A stretch of 64,000 nucleotides of DNA from positions 248,001-312,000 of the forward strand of contig NZ_FOQH01000002.1 in assembly GCF_900113695.1 (NCBI RefSeq), written 5' to 3'. Every line of letters starts with the position of its first letter. The stretch's first letter is position 1. A model generated the notes under the pieces. That model did not search any database. It was given only the letters and a program-made list of their open reading frames with translations, and was not told the DNA's origin. Shown piece by piece: positions 15,140 to 24,137 of the stretch. Origin of the DNA: Albimonas pacifica. Lineage in GTDB: Bacteria > Pseudomonadota > Alphaproteobacteria > Rhodobacterales > Rhodobacteraceae. Position numbers and translations under genes: made by a program.

Positions 15140-18022
15140 GTGCCCTCACGCGACGACCAGAGCCCCGATGAGACGGCCGCCGGCGCGGCGCGCGACGCGC
15201 TCGAGCGGCCGCAGTACGTCTTCGGGCCGTTCCGTCTCGTTCCCCGGCAGCGGCTGCTCCTGGGCGGCGAGGGGCCGGCGCCGATCGGCTCGCGCGCCTT
15301 CGACATCCTGACGCTCCTCGCCGCGCGGGCCGGCGAGGTCGTCTCGAAGGAGGAGCTGCTCCGCCACGCCTGGCCGAACACGTTCGTCGAGGACGACAAC
15401 CTGAGGGTCCACGTCGCCGCGCTGCGGCGCGTGCTCTCCGCGGCTGCGCCGGGCATGACGTTCATCGCCACCGAGATCGGACGCGGCTATCGCTTCGTCG
15501 CGCCGGTCCGCGTCGCGCCGCCGGACGAGCCGCCGGCGACGCACACGCCGCCGAACCTGCCCTCGGACCTCGGCGTCATCGGCCGCGCCGACGACATCGC
15601 CGCGGTCGCGCGGCACCTCACGCGGGCGCGGCTGGTGACGATCGTCGGCGCGGGCGGGGTGGGCAAGACCACGGTCGCCGCGGCCGCGGCCCGCCGCGCC
15701 GCCGCGCTCGGTCAGCCCGTCGCCTTCGTCGATTTCTCGACGGTCGGGGATCCGCAGCTGGCGCCGGTCGCGATCGCCGCCGCGCTGGGCGCGGCGACCT
15801 ACCCGAACGCGCTGGACGCGGCCGTCGCCGCGCTTCGCCACCGGCCCGGGCTGCTCCTGCTCGACGGCTGCGAGCATCTCGCCCATGCGGTCGCCGTCGC
15901 GGCGGACCGGCTCTACAGACAGGTCCCGGACGCCAGGATCCTTGCGACGAGCCGCGCGCCGCTCGGCCTCGCCCAGGAACATGTCTTCCGGCTGGAGCCG
16001 CTCGCCAGTCCCGCGCCGGGCGCGGCGCTGCGGCCGCAGGACGCGCTCGCCTTTTCCGCGGTGGAGCTGTTCGTGACCCGCGCCAACGAGCGCAACGGCT
16101 ACGCGTTCGCCGCCGACGACGCGCCGGTCGTGGCCGACATCTGCCGGCTGCTCGATGGCATCCCGCTGGCGATCGAGCTCGCCGCCGCGCGGGCGATCGC
16201 CCTGGACCTGCCCACGATCCGCGCGTCGGTGGCCGAGAGCCTGTCGCTGCTGGCGCACGGTCCCCGCAGCGCCCCGCTCCGGCAGCAGACGATGACGGCG
16301 ACGCTCGACTGGAGCTACAGCCTGCTCTCGGACGCCGAGGCGCGCATCCTGCGCAGCGTGTCGGTCTTCGCCGGCTACTTCAGCAGCGACGACGCGATCG
16401 CCGTGGCTGCGGACGCCCAGCTCTCCCCCGCGGACGTCGCCGCCGGCATCGCCGGGCTGACGGCGAAATCCCTGGTGGCGAGCAGCGTTCGCGACGGCGC
16501 CCTGCGCCACCGCCTTCTGGAAAGTACGCGGGTCTATGCGACCGGCCGCCTGGAGACCGCGGGCGAGGATCGCGACTGCGCGCGCCGGCATGCACGCCAT
16601 CTGCTCGTGGTGTTCGAGCAGGCCGAGGAAGAGTGGAACTCCCGCCCCACCCGCGACTGGTCGGCGTCCTATGCCGCCCGGATCGACGACCTGCGCAAGG
16701 CGCTCGGCTGGGCCTTCGCTCCCGAGGGCGACGCCGAACTCGGCCTGCGGCTCACGAGCGCCGCCATACCCTTGTGGGATGCGCTGTCGCTCGCCGGCGA
16801 AAGCCGGTCCCACGTCGCGCGCGCGCTGACCGTGTTCGAGAGCGGGGCGTGCCGCGACGGCGCCATCGAGGCGAAGCTGCGCGCCTCGCACGCATGGGGT
16901 CTGACGCTGGAGGAGACGCTGGCGCCCGAGATCGAGGGCGCATGGGAGCGGTGCATCGACCTCGCCCGGCGCAACGGGAACGCGGACATCCAGCTGCGGG
17001 CCTTCTGGGGCCTGATCTATCACCTGATCTACACGGGCCGCCCCGCCGAAGCGTTCCCGCCGCTCGACGGGTTCGCCGAGGTGGCGGCGCGCGAGGACGC
17101 CGCGGCGCTCCCGGACGGGGAGCGGCTTCGCGCCCTGGCGGAGTTTCAGACCGGCGACCTGCACGCCGCGCATCGCCGGATCGAGGCCCTGGCGCGCGCC
17201 GACCAGCCCGCCTCGCCGCGGGTCAAGCTGGGCCGGTTCCACTTCGATCGGACCGTCGCGATCCACAGCACGCATTCGCTCACGCTCTGGCTCATGGGGT
17301 TCCCCGACCGGGCGGCGCGGGCCGCCGCGCATTCCGTGGACACGGCCCTGTCGATCGACCATGGAGTCTCGGTCTCCAACTCGCTGGTCGCCTCGGCGCT
17401 TCTGGTGGCGCTCTGGCGCGGCGCGGTGGACGAGGCGGACGACTACCTGGCGCTTCTGGGCGACACCGTCCGTCGCACCGACATCTGGATCTGGCGACCG
17501 CTCGCGCGCACGCTCGCCGCCTGGGCGGTCACGGAGCGCGGCGGCACGGAGGCGATCGACGCCCTGCGCGCATCGATCGCCGACCTCGAGAAGGCCCGGT
17601 TCCTGATCCGGGTCCCGTTCTACCGCAGCGTCCTCGCCGAGGCGCTCGCCGCGAGCGGCGATCTCGTCGAGGCGCAGGCCACGATCGCCGCCGCCGAGGC
17701 CGGCGTCGCGGCGCAGCGCGAGGCATGGTGCCGCCCGGAAGTGCTGCGCGTCGCCGGCGTCGTCCGCATGCGGAGCGGCGACCGCGACGGCGCCGCCGCG
17801 CTGTTCGCCCGCGCCATGGCCGACGCCGAGGCGATGGGCGCCCGGTCGTGGCAGCTGCGCATCGCCATCGCGATGACGGAGCTGGACCCGCGGTCCGGCG
17901 GACTTGATCGGCTCGACCGATGCTGCCGGCGGTTCGACGAGGGGTTCTCGACCCGCGACCTGTCCCGGGCGCGCGCCCTTCTGGCCGGGACAGGTTCCGG
18001 GGCGCGCGACGCAGGGTCCTGA
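15140..18022 (+). CDS. Winged-helix regulator with NB-ARC-like ATPase and TPR-type C-terminal region
   Basis: A 960-residue regulator. An OmpR-type winged helix occupies about residues 25-125 (SRAFDILTLLAARAGEVVSK, then LRVHVAALRRVL and GRGYRFVAPV). A STAND-type ATPase follows, with Walker A IVGAGGVGKTT near residue 170, Walker B GLLLLDGCEHL and LATSRAPLGLAQEH, then PLAIELAAARAIALDL. The last 500 residues are helical repeats resembling TPRs. GTG 15140 is favoured over GTG 15131 because GGAGG at 15124-15128 is 11 bases before the former but only two before the latter. Such proteins act as ATP-switched activators. Divergent orientation makes the dehydrogenase/tautomerase operon its likely target (inference). 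Confidence 0.88.
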   Translation: MPSRDDQSPDETAAGAARDALERPQYVFGPFRLVPRQRLLLGGEGPAPIGSRAFDILTLLAARAGEVVSKEELLRHAWPNTFVEDDNLRVHVAALRRVLSAAAPGMTFIATEIGRGYRFVAPVRVAPPDEPPATHTPPNLPSDLGVIGRADDIAAVARHLTRARLVTIVGAGGVGKTTVAAAAARRAAALGQPVAFVDFSTVGDPQLAPVAIAAALGAATYPNALDAAVAALRHRPGLLLLDGCEHLAHAVAVAADRLYRQVPDARILATSRAPLGLAQEHVFRLEPLASPAPGAALRPQDALAFSAVELFVTRANERNGYAFAADDAPVVADICRLLDGIPLAIELAAARAIALDLPTIRASVAESLSLLAHGPRSAPLRQQTMTATLDWSYSLLSDAEARILRSVSVFAGYFSSDDAIAVAADAQLSPADVAAGIAGLTAKSLVASSVRDGALRHRLLESTRVYATGRLETAGEDRDCARRHARHLLVVFEQAEEEWNSRPTRDWSASYAARIDDLRKALGWAFAPEGDAELGLRLTSAAIPLWDALSLAGESRSHVARALTVFESGACRDGAIEAKLRASHAWGLTLEETLAPEIEGAWERCIDLARRNGNADIQLRAFWGLIYHLIYTGRPAEAFPPLDGFAEVAAREDAAALPDGERLRALAEFQTGDLHAAHRRIEALARADQPASPRVKLGRFHFDRTVAIHSTHSLTLWLMGFPDRAARAAAHSVDTALSIDHGVSVSNSLVASALLVALWRGAVDEADDYLALLGDTVRRTDIWIWRPLARTLAAWAVTERGGTEAIDALRASIADLEKARFLIRVPFYRSVLAEALAASGDLVEAQATIAAAEAGVAAQREAWCRPEVLRVAGVVRMRSGDRDGAAALFARAMADAEAMGARSWQLRIAIAMTELDPRSGGLDRLDRCCRRFDEGFSTRDLSRARALLAGTGSGARDAGS

Positions 18023-18642
18023 GGCCGGGGAGCGATGGTCGTCCACGGCCCCCGAGGTCGAGACGCGACGCTCCGGCCCCGCAGGGCAGGGGCGCCCGAG
18101 CGCATCTCCGGCGGCGGATGCCGCGTCGGGACGATCGGGGCCGATCACGACCGGGCGCCTGCCCGACGTCGCCGAGGCGGCGGGTCGCCCCGCGCGGTCG
18201 CCGGCTGCGCGGCCGGCCCATCCGGATCGCGACCGTCCGGGAGCCGGCCGTCGCCCGGGGCGCATGTCCCGGCGCGATTCATGCGGATTTACATGCGCGC
18301 GCTCCGCATCCGTGCTGAAACATCGTCCGGCGCCGCGGCGGCCGACCGCGGGAAGCGGGCGTCTCCAGGCCGACCGGCCGGATCGCGGTCGGCGGCTTCG
18401 GACGCGTCGGCCACGCCCTCGCGGCGATGCCGCTCGCCCGGCTGAGCCGATGCCGGGAGGTCGACGGCCCCGAGGTCCGGCCGCTCGCGGTCTGCGGGTC
18501 GCGGAGGGGGCCGTTCGACCCCGGCGGTCCCGACGCCGGCCCCGACGCCGGGCTCGTCCCCGGCGACGGCGTGGGCATCGCGGAGGTCGCGGCGCAGGCG
18601 GGCCGATCCGGTCCGCTTCGATCTCGAACGAAGGAGTCGAGC
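18023..18642. other. About 620 bp gap containing a possible gene remnant
   Basis: No complete gene. 18023-18340 is GC-rich with nothing recognisable. From about 18373 one plus-strand frame looks like a decayed Rossmann-fold protein (separate entry). The last 12 bases carry the AAGGAG ribosome binding site of the gene at 18643. Confidence 0.5.
18373..18600 (+). pseudogene. Possible remnant of a Rossmann-fold (homoserine-dehydrogenase-like) gene
   Basis: The frame reads TGRIAVGGFGRVGHALA at 18373-18423, which has the shape of an NAD(P)-binding first strand and glycine loop (GxGxxG with the first Gly-Phe-Gly). About 28 residues later comes VRPLAVCGSRRGPFDPGGPD, resembling the second strand and GxDxRG-type turn of homoserine dehydrogenases. 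No start codon with a ribosome binding site precedes it, the helix between is disrupted, and the frame runs in phase into the next gene without any dehydrogenase body. It is either a relic of a lost gene or chance. Confidence 0.25.
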
Positions 18643-19296
18643 ATGAAGGTCTTCATCATCGGGATCGGCGGCGGGGTCGGCCTCCGCCTGGCGCGCCGGC
18701 TCGTGGCGCGGGGCGACCAGGTCGACGGGCTGCTGCGCCGGGCGGCGACGCGGGAGCGGCTGGCCGCCGAGGGGATCGCGGCCGCCCCCGGCGATCTGGT
18801 CGCGATGTCGGTCCCGGAGCTCGCCGCCGCGATGCGCGGCGCCGACGCGATCGTGTTCACCGCCGGCGCGGGCGGACGCGGCGGGCCCGAGGCGACCGCT
18901 CAGGTCGACGGCGAGGGACCGGGCAAGGTCGCGGCCGCCGCCGAACTGGCGGGCATCCGCCGCTTCGTGCTCGTCTCGGTGTTCCCCGAGGCGTGGCGCG
19001 AGCGGCGCATGAACGAGGCCTTCGAGCGCTACATGGTCGCCAAGAAGCTTGCCGAGACCCGGCTCGTGCTCACCGATCTCGACTGGATCGTCCTGCGCCC
19101 GTCCGCCCTGAGCGACGCGCCGGGCGTCGGGACCGTCGACCTCGGCCTCGCGAAGGTCCACGACGAGATCCGGCGCGACGACGTGGCCGCCACGATCGCG
19201 GAACTGCTGCGTCGGCCCGAGGTCGGCCGCGTCATACTCGAGGTCACCGGAGGCGCGACGCCCATCGCCGACGCCGTCGCGGCGATGACGCCCTGA
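18643..19296 (+). CDS. NAD(P)H-binding atypical SDR (NmrA/YwnB-like)
   Basis: A 217-residue single-domain Rossmann protein. ATG 18643 has AAGGAG six bases before it. The N-terminal MKVFIIGIGGGVGLRLARRL carries a GxGGxVG nucleotide loop. ADAIVFTAGAGGRGG is the usual strand after the cofactor, and DLDWIVLRPSALSD near residue 146 matches the 'W.ilRP' segment of atypical SDRs. The end region RDDVAATIAELL fits the same family. No YxxxK pair is present in the classical position, as is common in this group. It could be a reductase or a redox-sensing NAD(P)H binder. It is flanked by low-complexity gaps and appears to be transcribed alone. Confidence 0.82.
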   Translation: MKVFIIGIGGGVGLRLARRLVARGDQVDGLLRRAATRERLAAEGIAAAPGDLVAMSVPELAAAMRGADAIVFTAGAGGRGGPEATAQVDGEGPGKVAAAAELAGIRRFVLVSVFPEAWRERRMNEAFERYMVAKKLAETRLVLTDLDWIVLRPSALSDAPGVGTVDLGLAKVHDEIRRDDVAATIAELLRRPEVGRVILEVTGGATPIADAVAAMTP

Positions 19297-19814
19297 GATG
19301 GCCGCAAGAGGCGGGATCCGACCATGACGAGCCGCGGCGAGACCCGGCGCCGATCCGCGCCGCCCACCGGGCGCCTGGCCGGACGGCCCGCGATGCGCAG
19401 GCCCCCCGGCGGGGCGTCGCCGGCCCGCGCCGCGCCCGCGGACGGCGCCGTCGGGGCGGCGGGGGCGGGGGCGGCGGGGGCGGGGGCGGCGGAGACGGGG
19501 GCGCGCCGCAGAGGTCGTCGCGGCGAGGCCGGGGAAGGGCCGCGGAGATGCGGCGCCGGGCCCGGACCTCGCGCCTTTCCATTCCCGTCGCGATCGAACA
19601 TCATTTCGCCCACGCGATGCAGCCGGCGACATCGGGTTCGCCGCTGCCGGGGACATCCGTCTGTTCCGAGGGTCGGCATGCGCCTTGAGCGAGATGCAAC
19701 GGCGATGCGGCCTGTGCGCCCGGGCGCCACGGAACGGCTCGGCGACGGCCGGCCGGCCGCGTCCCTGCGGGCGCGGGGCGCCCGGGGCGCGCGGGCGGCT
19801 CGGGAGGGACGGCG
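19297..19814. other. About 520 bp gap with a short G/C tandem repeat
   Basis: No supported gene. At 19453-19492 a 15-bp unit (GGGGCGGCGGGGGCG type) is repeated about 2.5 times. A frame starting at 19324 is open through the whole gap but encodes Ala/Gly/Arg-rich low-complexity sequence. The less biased stretch 19575-19700 probably holds the promoter of the AraC gene that follows. Confidence 0.5.
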
Positions 19815-20726
19815 ATGACGCTGCATGCCCCGTCTTCGTTCGCGCAGTGGCACGGCACGGGCCGACATGCCTCCTACGTGCGCGCCAGGAAATCCTCGGG
19901 CGGACTCGTCGACCTTCTGGAAGTGGCGCGGCCGGCCGGGGACATGTCCCGACCGCCCATCGCGGACCTCGTCCTGGTCGAGGACATCCTGGGCGGCGGT
20001 CGTCTCAGGGGCGATCTGGGAGGCGGCCGCATCGACGTGAAGACGAGGAAAGACACCTTCACGGTCGTCGCGCCGAACTTCTCGACCACGGTGATCAACG
20101 ACCGCAATCATCAGCTCCGGAGCGTGGCCTTCCCCGTGGCGAAGTGGCAGGAGACGCTCGACGGGGGCGCCGAGGGGCGGTTCTCCTTCGACAGTTCCTT
20201 CGCCTACGGCCGGGTGTTCGACTCGCCGACGATCCGCTCGGCGCTGCGCAACCTCTGGGCGCTGTGCGAGGACGAGGGGGCGCCGTCGCGGCTGCTGGCG
20301 CAGGCCGCGGGCTGCGAGATCCTCGCCGAGCTCTGCCGCCTGGGCGGGGCCCCGTTCGCGCCCGCCAGGGGCGGTCTCGCGCCCTGGGCCGAGCGCCGGA
20401 CGGTGGAGCTGATGCGCGCGCGGCTGTCGGAGGACATCAGCCTCGACGAGCTGGCGGCCGAGGCCCGGCTCTCGCCCTATCACTTCGCGCGCATGTTCAA
20501 ACGGAGCCTGGGGGCGCCGCCCCGGGTCTACCTCACGCGGCTGAGGCTGGAGAAGGCCTGCGAACTGCTCGAACGCACGGATCTGTCGATCACGGAGATC
20601 GGGCTCGCCGTCGGCTATTCGTCCAACCAGGTCCTCGCGCGGGTGTTCTTCAAGCACATGCGCATGAGCCCGACCGAGTATCGCCGGGCGGTCCGGGATC
20701 CGGTGCGCGCCTGCGCGAGGCGCTGA
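19815..20726 (+). CDS. AraC-family transcriptional regulator
   Basis: A 303-residue regulator with GGGAGGGA before the ATG. The N-terminal 190 residues form a cupin-like effector domain (APNFSTTVINDRNHQLRSVA). The C-terminal 100 residues are the double helix-turn-helix: ISLDELAAEARLSPYHFARM with FKRSLGAPP, then ITEIGLAVGYSSNQVLARVF and the closing MRMSPTEYRR. Its target is not obvious. It converges on an MFS gene, with a terminator-like hairpin between them, and may act on the NAD(P)H-binding gene upstream or on a distant site. Confidence 0.88.
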   Translation: MTLHAPSSFAQWHGTGRHASYVRARKSSGGLVDLLEVARPAGDMSRPPIADLVLVEDILGGGRLRGDLGGGRIDVKTRKDTFTVVAPNFSTTVINDRNHQLRSVAFPVAKWQETLDGGAEGRFSFDSSFAYGRVFDSPTIRSALRNLWALCEDEGAPSRLLAQAAGCEILAELCRLGGAPFAPARGGLAPWAERRTVELMRARLSEDISLDELAAEARLSPYHFARMFKRSLGAPPRVYLTRLRLEKACELLERTDLSITEIGLAVGYSSNQVLARVFFKHMRMSPTEYRRAVRDPVRACARR

Positions 20727-20763
20727 CGCGCGCGCTGCGGGAAGGCGGCGCCGGCGACCCGCA

Positions 20764-20787
20764 GGGGGCGGGCGCGACGCCGCCCCC
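20764..20787. terminator. Hairpin between convergent AraC and MFS genes
   Basis: GGGGGCGG (20764-20771) pairs with CCGCCCCC (20780-20787) around an 8-base loop, midway between the two converging stop codons. It could end transcription from both sides. There is no T tract. Confidence 0.4.
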
Positions 20788-20825
20788 GGCGCGCCCGGCC
20801 GCGGGGGCGCCTGGCGGGCGCCGGC

Positions 20826-22097
20826 TCACGGCGGCGTCGCGCCGCCGCGCCGCCGCGGCTGCAGGAAGGGCGTGACGGCGAGCATCGCGACGCTCAGCCC
20901 GACCAGCATCCACAGGGGCGCCGTGTAGTCGCCGGCGGCGTCCCGCAGGGAGCCCACGAGCAGCGGACCGGCGGCCCCGACGATGTAGCTGACGAACATG
21001 GCGAAGGCGTTCCAGGCGGTCGCCTCGGCGTCCGTGTCGGCGTTGTCGAGCGGCAGCGTCATCGCCAGCGTGAACGCGCCCCCGGCGCCGGCGCCGACGA
21101 GCGAGACGGCGGCGAACGGGAGAAGGCCCGGCGCGACCGCCAACCAGATCATCCCGGCGAGGCTGAGGGCGGAGGCCAGAGCCAGCACGGCCCTGCGATC
21201 GTCGCTGCGGCTGATCGCGCCGAAAAGGGGGGGCGCCGCCATGAACGCCACGGTGAAGCAGGACAGGATCAGTCCGGCCGAGGCGGGCGACCGCCCGGAT
21301 TCGACGTAGAGCGGCGCGATCCACGACACGCAGCTGTAGAACACCATGTTGTTCAGCGCGAAGAAGACGGCGATGAGCCAGGCCTTGCGCTCGCCCGCCG
21401 GAAGCCGGGGCCGGGGCGTCGAGACGCGGGCCCCCGATGCCGCGCGGCCCCGCGCCTCGACGACCAGCCATGCCGCCGCGCCGATCAGCGCGGGCGCGGC
21501 CCAGACGCCGGCCGGCGCGCGCCAGGAGGCGACGACCTGCGCCAGCAGGCCCGTGCCGGCCGCCGCCAGCGCGCCTCCGACCGACAGCGCCATGGCGTAG
21601 ACCCCCATCAGCAGGGCGACCCGCTTGGGAAAGGTCGCCTTGACGAACGGGGGGACCAGCGCGCCGGCGATCGCGATGCCGACCCCGACCCCGGCCGTCG
21701 CGGCCAGCAGCGCCCCCGTCGACCCCGCGAAAGCGCGGCCGACGGTGGCGACGGCGATCAGCGCCAGGGCCGCGGCGATCGCGCGGTCGCGGCCGAAGCG
21801 GCTCGCGAGCCAGGGCGTCGCAGGGGCCAGCAGACCCATCAGCAGCGTCGGGATGGCGGTCAGGAGCGAGGCCTGCATGTGGAGCAGCCCGAACTCGGCG
21901 ATCAGCGAGGGCAGGATCGGGCCGATCGACACGATGCCCGGCCGCAGCCCCAGCGCGACGAGAACGAGGCAGACGACGGCGACGCCGAAGGCCAGCGGGC
22001 CCGGCGCGGCCGGGCCGGCGAGAGGCGGCCGGCCCGGCCTCCCGGCGCGCATGACGCCGGGGGCGGCGGCGACGGCCCGGAAAACGCGCGTGGTCAT
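20826..22097 (-). CDS. MFS transporter, CynX/NimT-like
   Basis: A 423-residue inner-membrane carrier with 12 hydrophobic segments. LGLRPGIVSIGPILPSLIAE near residue 50 and the MFS loop WLASRFGRDRAI after helix 2 are typical of the cyanate/2-nitroimidazole (CynX/NimT) branch. GGAGGACC precedes the ATG. It is the last gene of a minus-strand run (DJ-1-like protein, GlcG-like protein, SDR relic, MFS), 67 bases after the SDR relic. The sequence does not show whether it exports or imports. Export of a small toxic compound would fit the neighbours (inference). Confidence 0.85.
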   Translation of the reverse strand: MTTRVFRAVAAAPGVMRAGRPGRPPLAGPAAPGPLAFGVAVVCLVLVALGLRPGIVSIGPILPSLIAEFGLLHMQASLLTAIPTLLMGLLAPATPWLASRFGRDRAIAAALALIAVATVGRAFAGSTGALLAATAGVGVGIAIAGALVPPFVKATFPKRVALLMGVYAMALSVGGALAAAGTGLLAQVVASWRAPAGVWAAPALIGAAAWLVVEARGRAASGARVSTPRPRLPAGERKAWLIAVFFALNNMVFYSCVSWIAPLYVESGRSPASAGLILSCFTVAFMAAPPLFGAISRSDDRRAVLALASALSLAGMIWLAVAPGLLPFAAVSLVGAGAGGAFTLAMTLPLDNADTDAEATAWNAFAMFVSYIVGAAGPLLVGSLRDAAGDYTAPLWMLVGLSVAMLAVTPFLQPRRRGGATPP

Positions 22098-22164
22098 CGG
22101 AAGGTCCTCCGCGTGCGCGGGTCGATGCGGTGCGGGGCGCCGGAGGCGGCGCCCCGCACGACGG

Positions 22165-22674
22165 TCAGAACTGCTGGCGCGTCGGCCGCAGCACGATGGC
22201 GTTCACGTCGACGTCGTCCGGCTGCTCGAGGGCGAAGGCGATCGCGCGGGCCACCGAAGACGCCGGGATCGCCTGCCTGTAGAAGTCGAGCACCGTGGCT
22301 TCGGCGGTTCCCGAGGTTCCGTGCCCGAGGTCGCTGTCGACGGCGCCGGGCTCGACCGAGGTCGCGCGCACCTTGTCGCCGACCTCCTGACGCAGGCCTT
22401 CCGCGATCGCGCCGACGGCGAACCTGGCGCCCGAAGAGACCGTGCCGCCGGGGGCGAAGACCTTGAGACCGGCGACCGAGCCGAGGTTGACGACGCGACC
22501 GCTTCCCCGCGCCGGAAAGCGCGGGAGGGCGGCGGCGATTCCGTAGAGGACGCCCTTGAGGTCGACGCCGATCATCCGGTCCCACGCGTCGGCGTTCGCC
22601 TCCGCCATGGGCCGGATCGGCATCGGGCCGGCGTTGTCGACGCGCACCACCTTGCCGTCGATTCCATCGCGCAT
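22165..22674 (-). pseudogene. SDR-family relic lacking its cofactor-binding half and catalytic YxxxK
   Basis: A 169-residue frame, whereas classical SDRs have about 245. After MRDGIDGKVV, the normal first strand, the sequence jumps directly to RVDNAGPMPI, which in intact relatives is the NNAG region some 70 residues later. The TGxxxGxG loop and the intervening strands are missing without a frame break. The catalytic site is also altered: where relatives read YxATKFAV, this protein has SSGARFAV, so both Tyr and Lys are lost, while the serine of NLGSVAG remains. AAAGGA still precedes the ATG and the frame is open. It is either a pseudogene on its way out or a non-catalytic protein; loss of both cofactor and catalytic parts favours the former. 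Confidence 0.75.
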
Positions 22675-22806
22675 CCGAGCATCCTTTCGCCGGGGTGATG
22701 GCGCAGGGTCCCGGCCCCGGCCACGGTGCGGCCGAGCGGGTCCGATCTCGAAAAATCCAGAGCGGCCCGGGCGGCCGCCGGGATCGCGTCCGCCCTCGCA
22801 GGGCCG

Positions 22807-23220
22807 TCAGAAAACGGCGGCGGCGGCCTCGGCGATCGCGACGTCTTCCGCGACGGTTCCGCCGCTCACGCCCACGGCGCCGACGATCCGGCCGTCGATC
22901 CGGATCGGCACGCCGCCGCCGAAGACGACGACCCGGCCGCCATGCGAATGCTGGATGCCGAAGAGCTCTGCGCCCGGCTGCGCCAGAACGGCGAGAGCGT
23001 CGGTTCCCGCATCGAAGATCGCGGCGGTGAACGCCTTGTCGATCGCGAGCTCGACCGACCCCGGGAACGCGCCGTCATGGCGCAGGAACGTCAGCAGGCC
23101 GCCGCTCGCGTCGGTGACGGCGACCGAACAGGACACATGCATGGCGTCGGCCGCGGCGATCGCGCGCTCGGTCATGGCGCGCGCCTGCGCGAGCGAAAGC
23201 GTCGGGTTCAGGGGGGTCAT
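22807..23220 (-). CDS. GlcG/HbpS-family heme-binding-type protein (DUF336)
   Basis: A 137-residue single-domain protein. The order SLAQARAMTERAIAAADA, VAVTDASGGLLTFLRHDGA, KAFTAAIF and GGVPIRIDGRIVGAVGVSGG, then AEDVAIAEAA, is the full GlcG/HbpS pattern. Some members bind heme or interact with redox sensors; many are unassigned proteins in catabolic operons. It is 64 bases downstream of the DJ-1-like gene and probably in its operon. There is no signal peptide, so it is cytoplasmic. Confidence 0.88.
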   Translation of the reverse strand: MTPLNPTLSLAQARAMTERAIAAADAMHVSCSVAVTDASGGLLTFLRHDGAFPGSVELAIDKAFTAAIFDAGTDALAVLAQPGAELFGIQHSHGGRVVVFGGGVPIRIDGRIVGAVGVSGGTVAEDVAIAEAAAAVF

Positions 23221-23284
23221 CGGCGGCCTCGATCGGCAGAGCGCGAGCCGCCGCCGGAGATCGGCGGCGGCGAGGGCGGCGGCC

Positions 23285-23971
23285 TCAGCTGGCTGCGGCC
23301 ACCGCGGCGAGCAGGGTGCGCGCCGCCTCGGTCGAAGACGCCGGGTTCTGACCGGTGACCAGCCGCCCGTCGGACACCACGTGGACGCCCCAGTCCTTGA
23401 CCTTCGAGAAGATCCCGCCCTGGTCGACGAGCTCGTCCTCGACGAGGAAGGGCACCACGTCGGTCAGCCCGACGCCCGCCTCCTCGCTGTTGGTGAAGCC
23501 GGTCACCCGCCGCCCCTGGACGAAGGGCGTCCCGTCGGCGTTCCTGACCCGGTGCAGGACGCCGGGCGCGTGGCAGACGAGCCCGATGTTCTTGCCGGCC
23601 GCCCAGAAGGCTTCGATCAGCGCGACCGAGGCCGGGTCTTCGGCCAGATCCCACATCGGGCCGTGGCCGCCGGGATAGAACACGGTGTCGAAATCCTTCT
23701 GGTCGACGCTGTCGAGCCGGACCGTGGCCGCAAGCTGCGCCTTGGCCGCCTCGTCGGCGACGAAGCGCCGGGTCGCGTCGGTCTGGAAGCCGGGCTCCTC
23801 GCTCTTGGGGTCGAGCGGGGGCTGGCCGCCCTTGGGCGAGGCCAGCGTGATCCGGGCGCCGGCATCCTTGAAGACGTAGTAGGGGGCCGCGAACTCCTCG
23901 AGCCAGAAGCCGGTCTTGCGGCCGGTGTCGCCGAGGCGGTCGTGCGAGGTGAGGACGATGAGAACGTTCAC
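23285..23971 (-). CDS. DJ-1/PfpI-superfamily protein, Hsp31/glyoxalase III-like
   Basis: A 228-residue protein. The start is GTG 23971, since AAAGGAG lies seven bases upstream and the product then begins MNVLIVLTSHDRLGDTGRKT, exactly as in this family. The nucleophilic elbow GLVCHAPGVL gives Cys133-His134, and a conserved glutamate lies at WLEEF (residues 25-26), completing the Cys-His-Glu site of Hsp31-type glyoxalases and amidases. FYPGGHGPMWDL is the usual neighbouring loop. It probably detoxifies methylglyoxal-like aldehydes or repairs damage from them. First gene of the minus-strand run, divergent from a LysR gene. Confidence 0.9.
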   Translation of the reverse strand: MNVLIVLTSHDRLGDTGRKTGFWLEEFAAPYYVFKDAGARITLASPKGGQPPLDPKSEEPGFQTDATRRFVADEAAKAQLAATVRLDSVDQKDFDTVFYPGGHGPMWDLAEDPASVALIEAFWAAGKNIGLVCHAPGVLHRVRNADGTPFVQGRRVTGFTNSEEAGVGLTDVVPFLVEDELVDQGGIFSKVKDWGVHVVSDGRLVTGQNPASSTEAARTLLAAVAAAS

Positions 23972-24086
23972 AGGTCGTCTCCTTTGGCGTTTCGGCGCCG
24001 TCGGGCGCCGGTTCGGAAGGGGCTTCGCGGCCCGTCGGGCGTCGCTTCCGCCCTGCCGCTGACGGGGATATGGGAGAGCCGGACTC

Positions 24087-24129
24087 ATTCGACTAATTTA
24101 TCTCTTGAACGAAAATCATCAGTCTGAAT
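24087..24129. promoter_or_regulatory. Inverted repeat in the DJ-1/LysR divergent promoter
   Basis: ATTCGACTAAT (24087-24097) and ATCAGTCTGAAT (24118-24129) form an imperfect inverted repeat inside an AT-rich island that is unusual for this DNA, immediately before the LysR start at 24138. The arrangement fits a LysR-type site controlling both divergent genes (inference). Confidence 0.4.
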
Positions 24130-24137
24130 GATACCTT

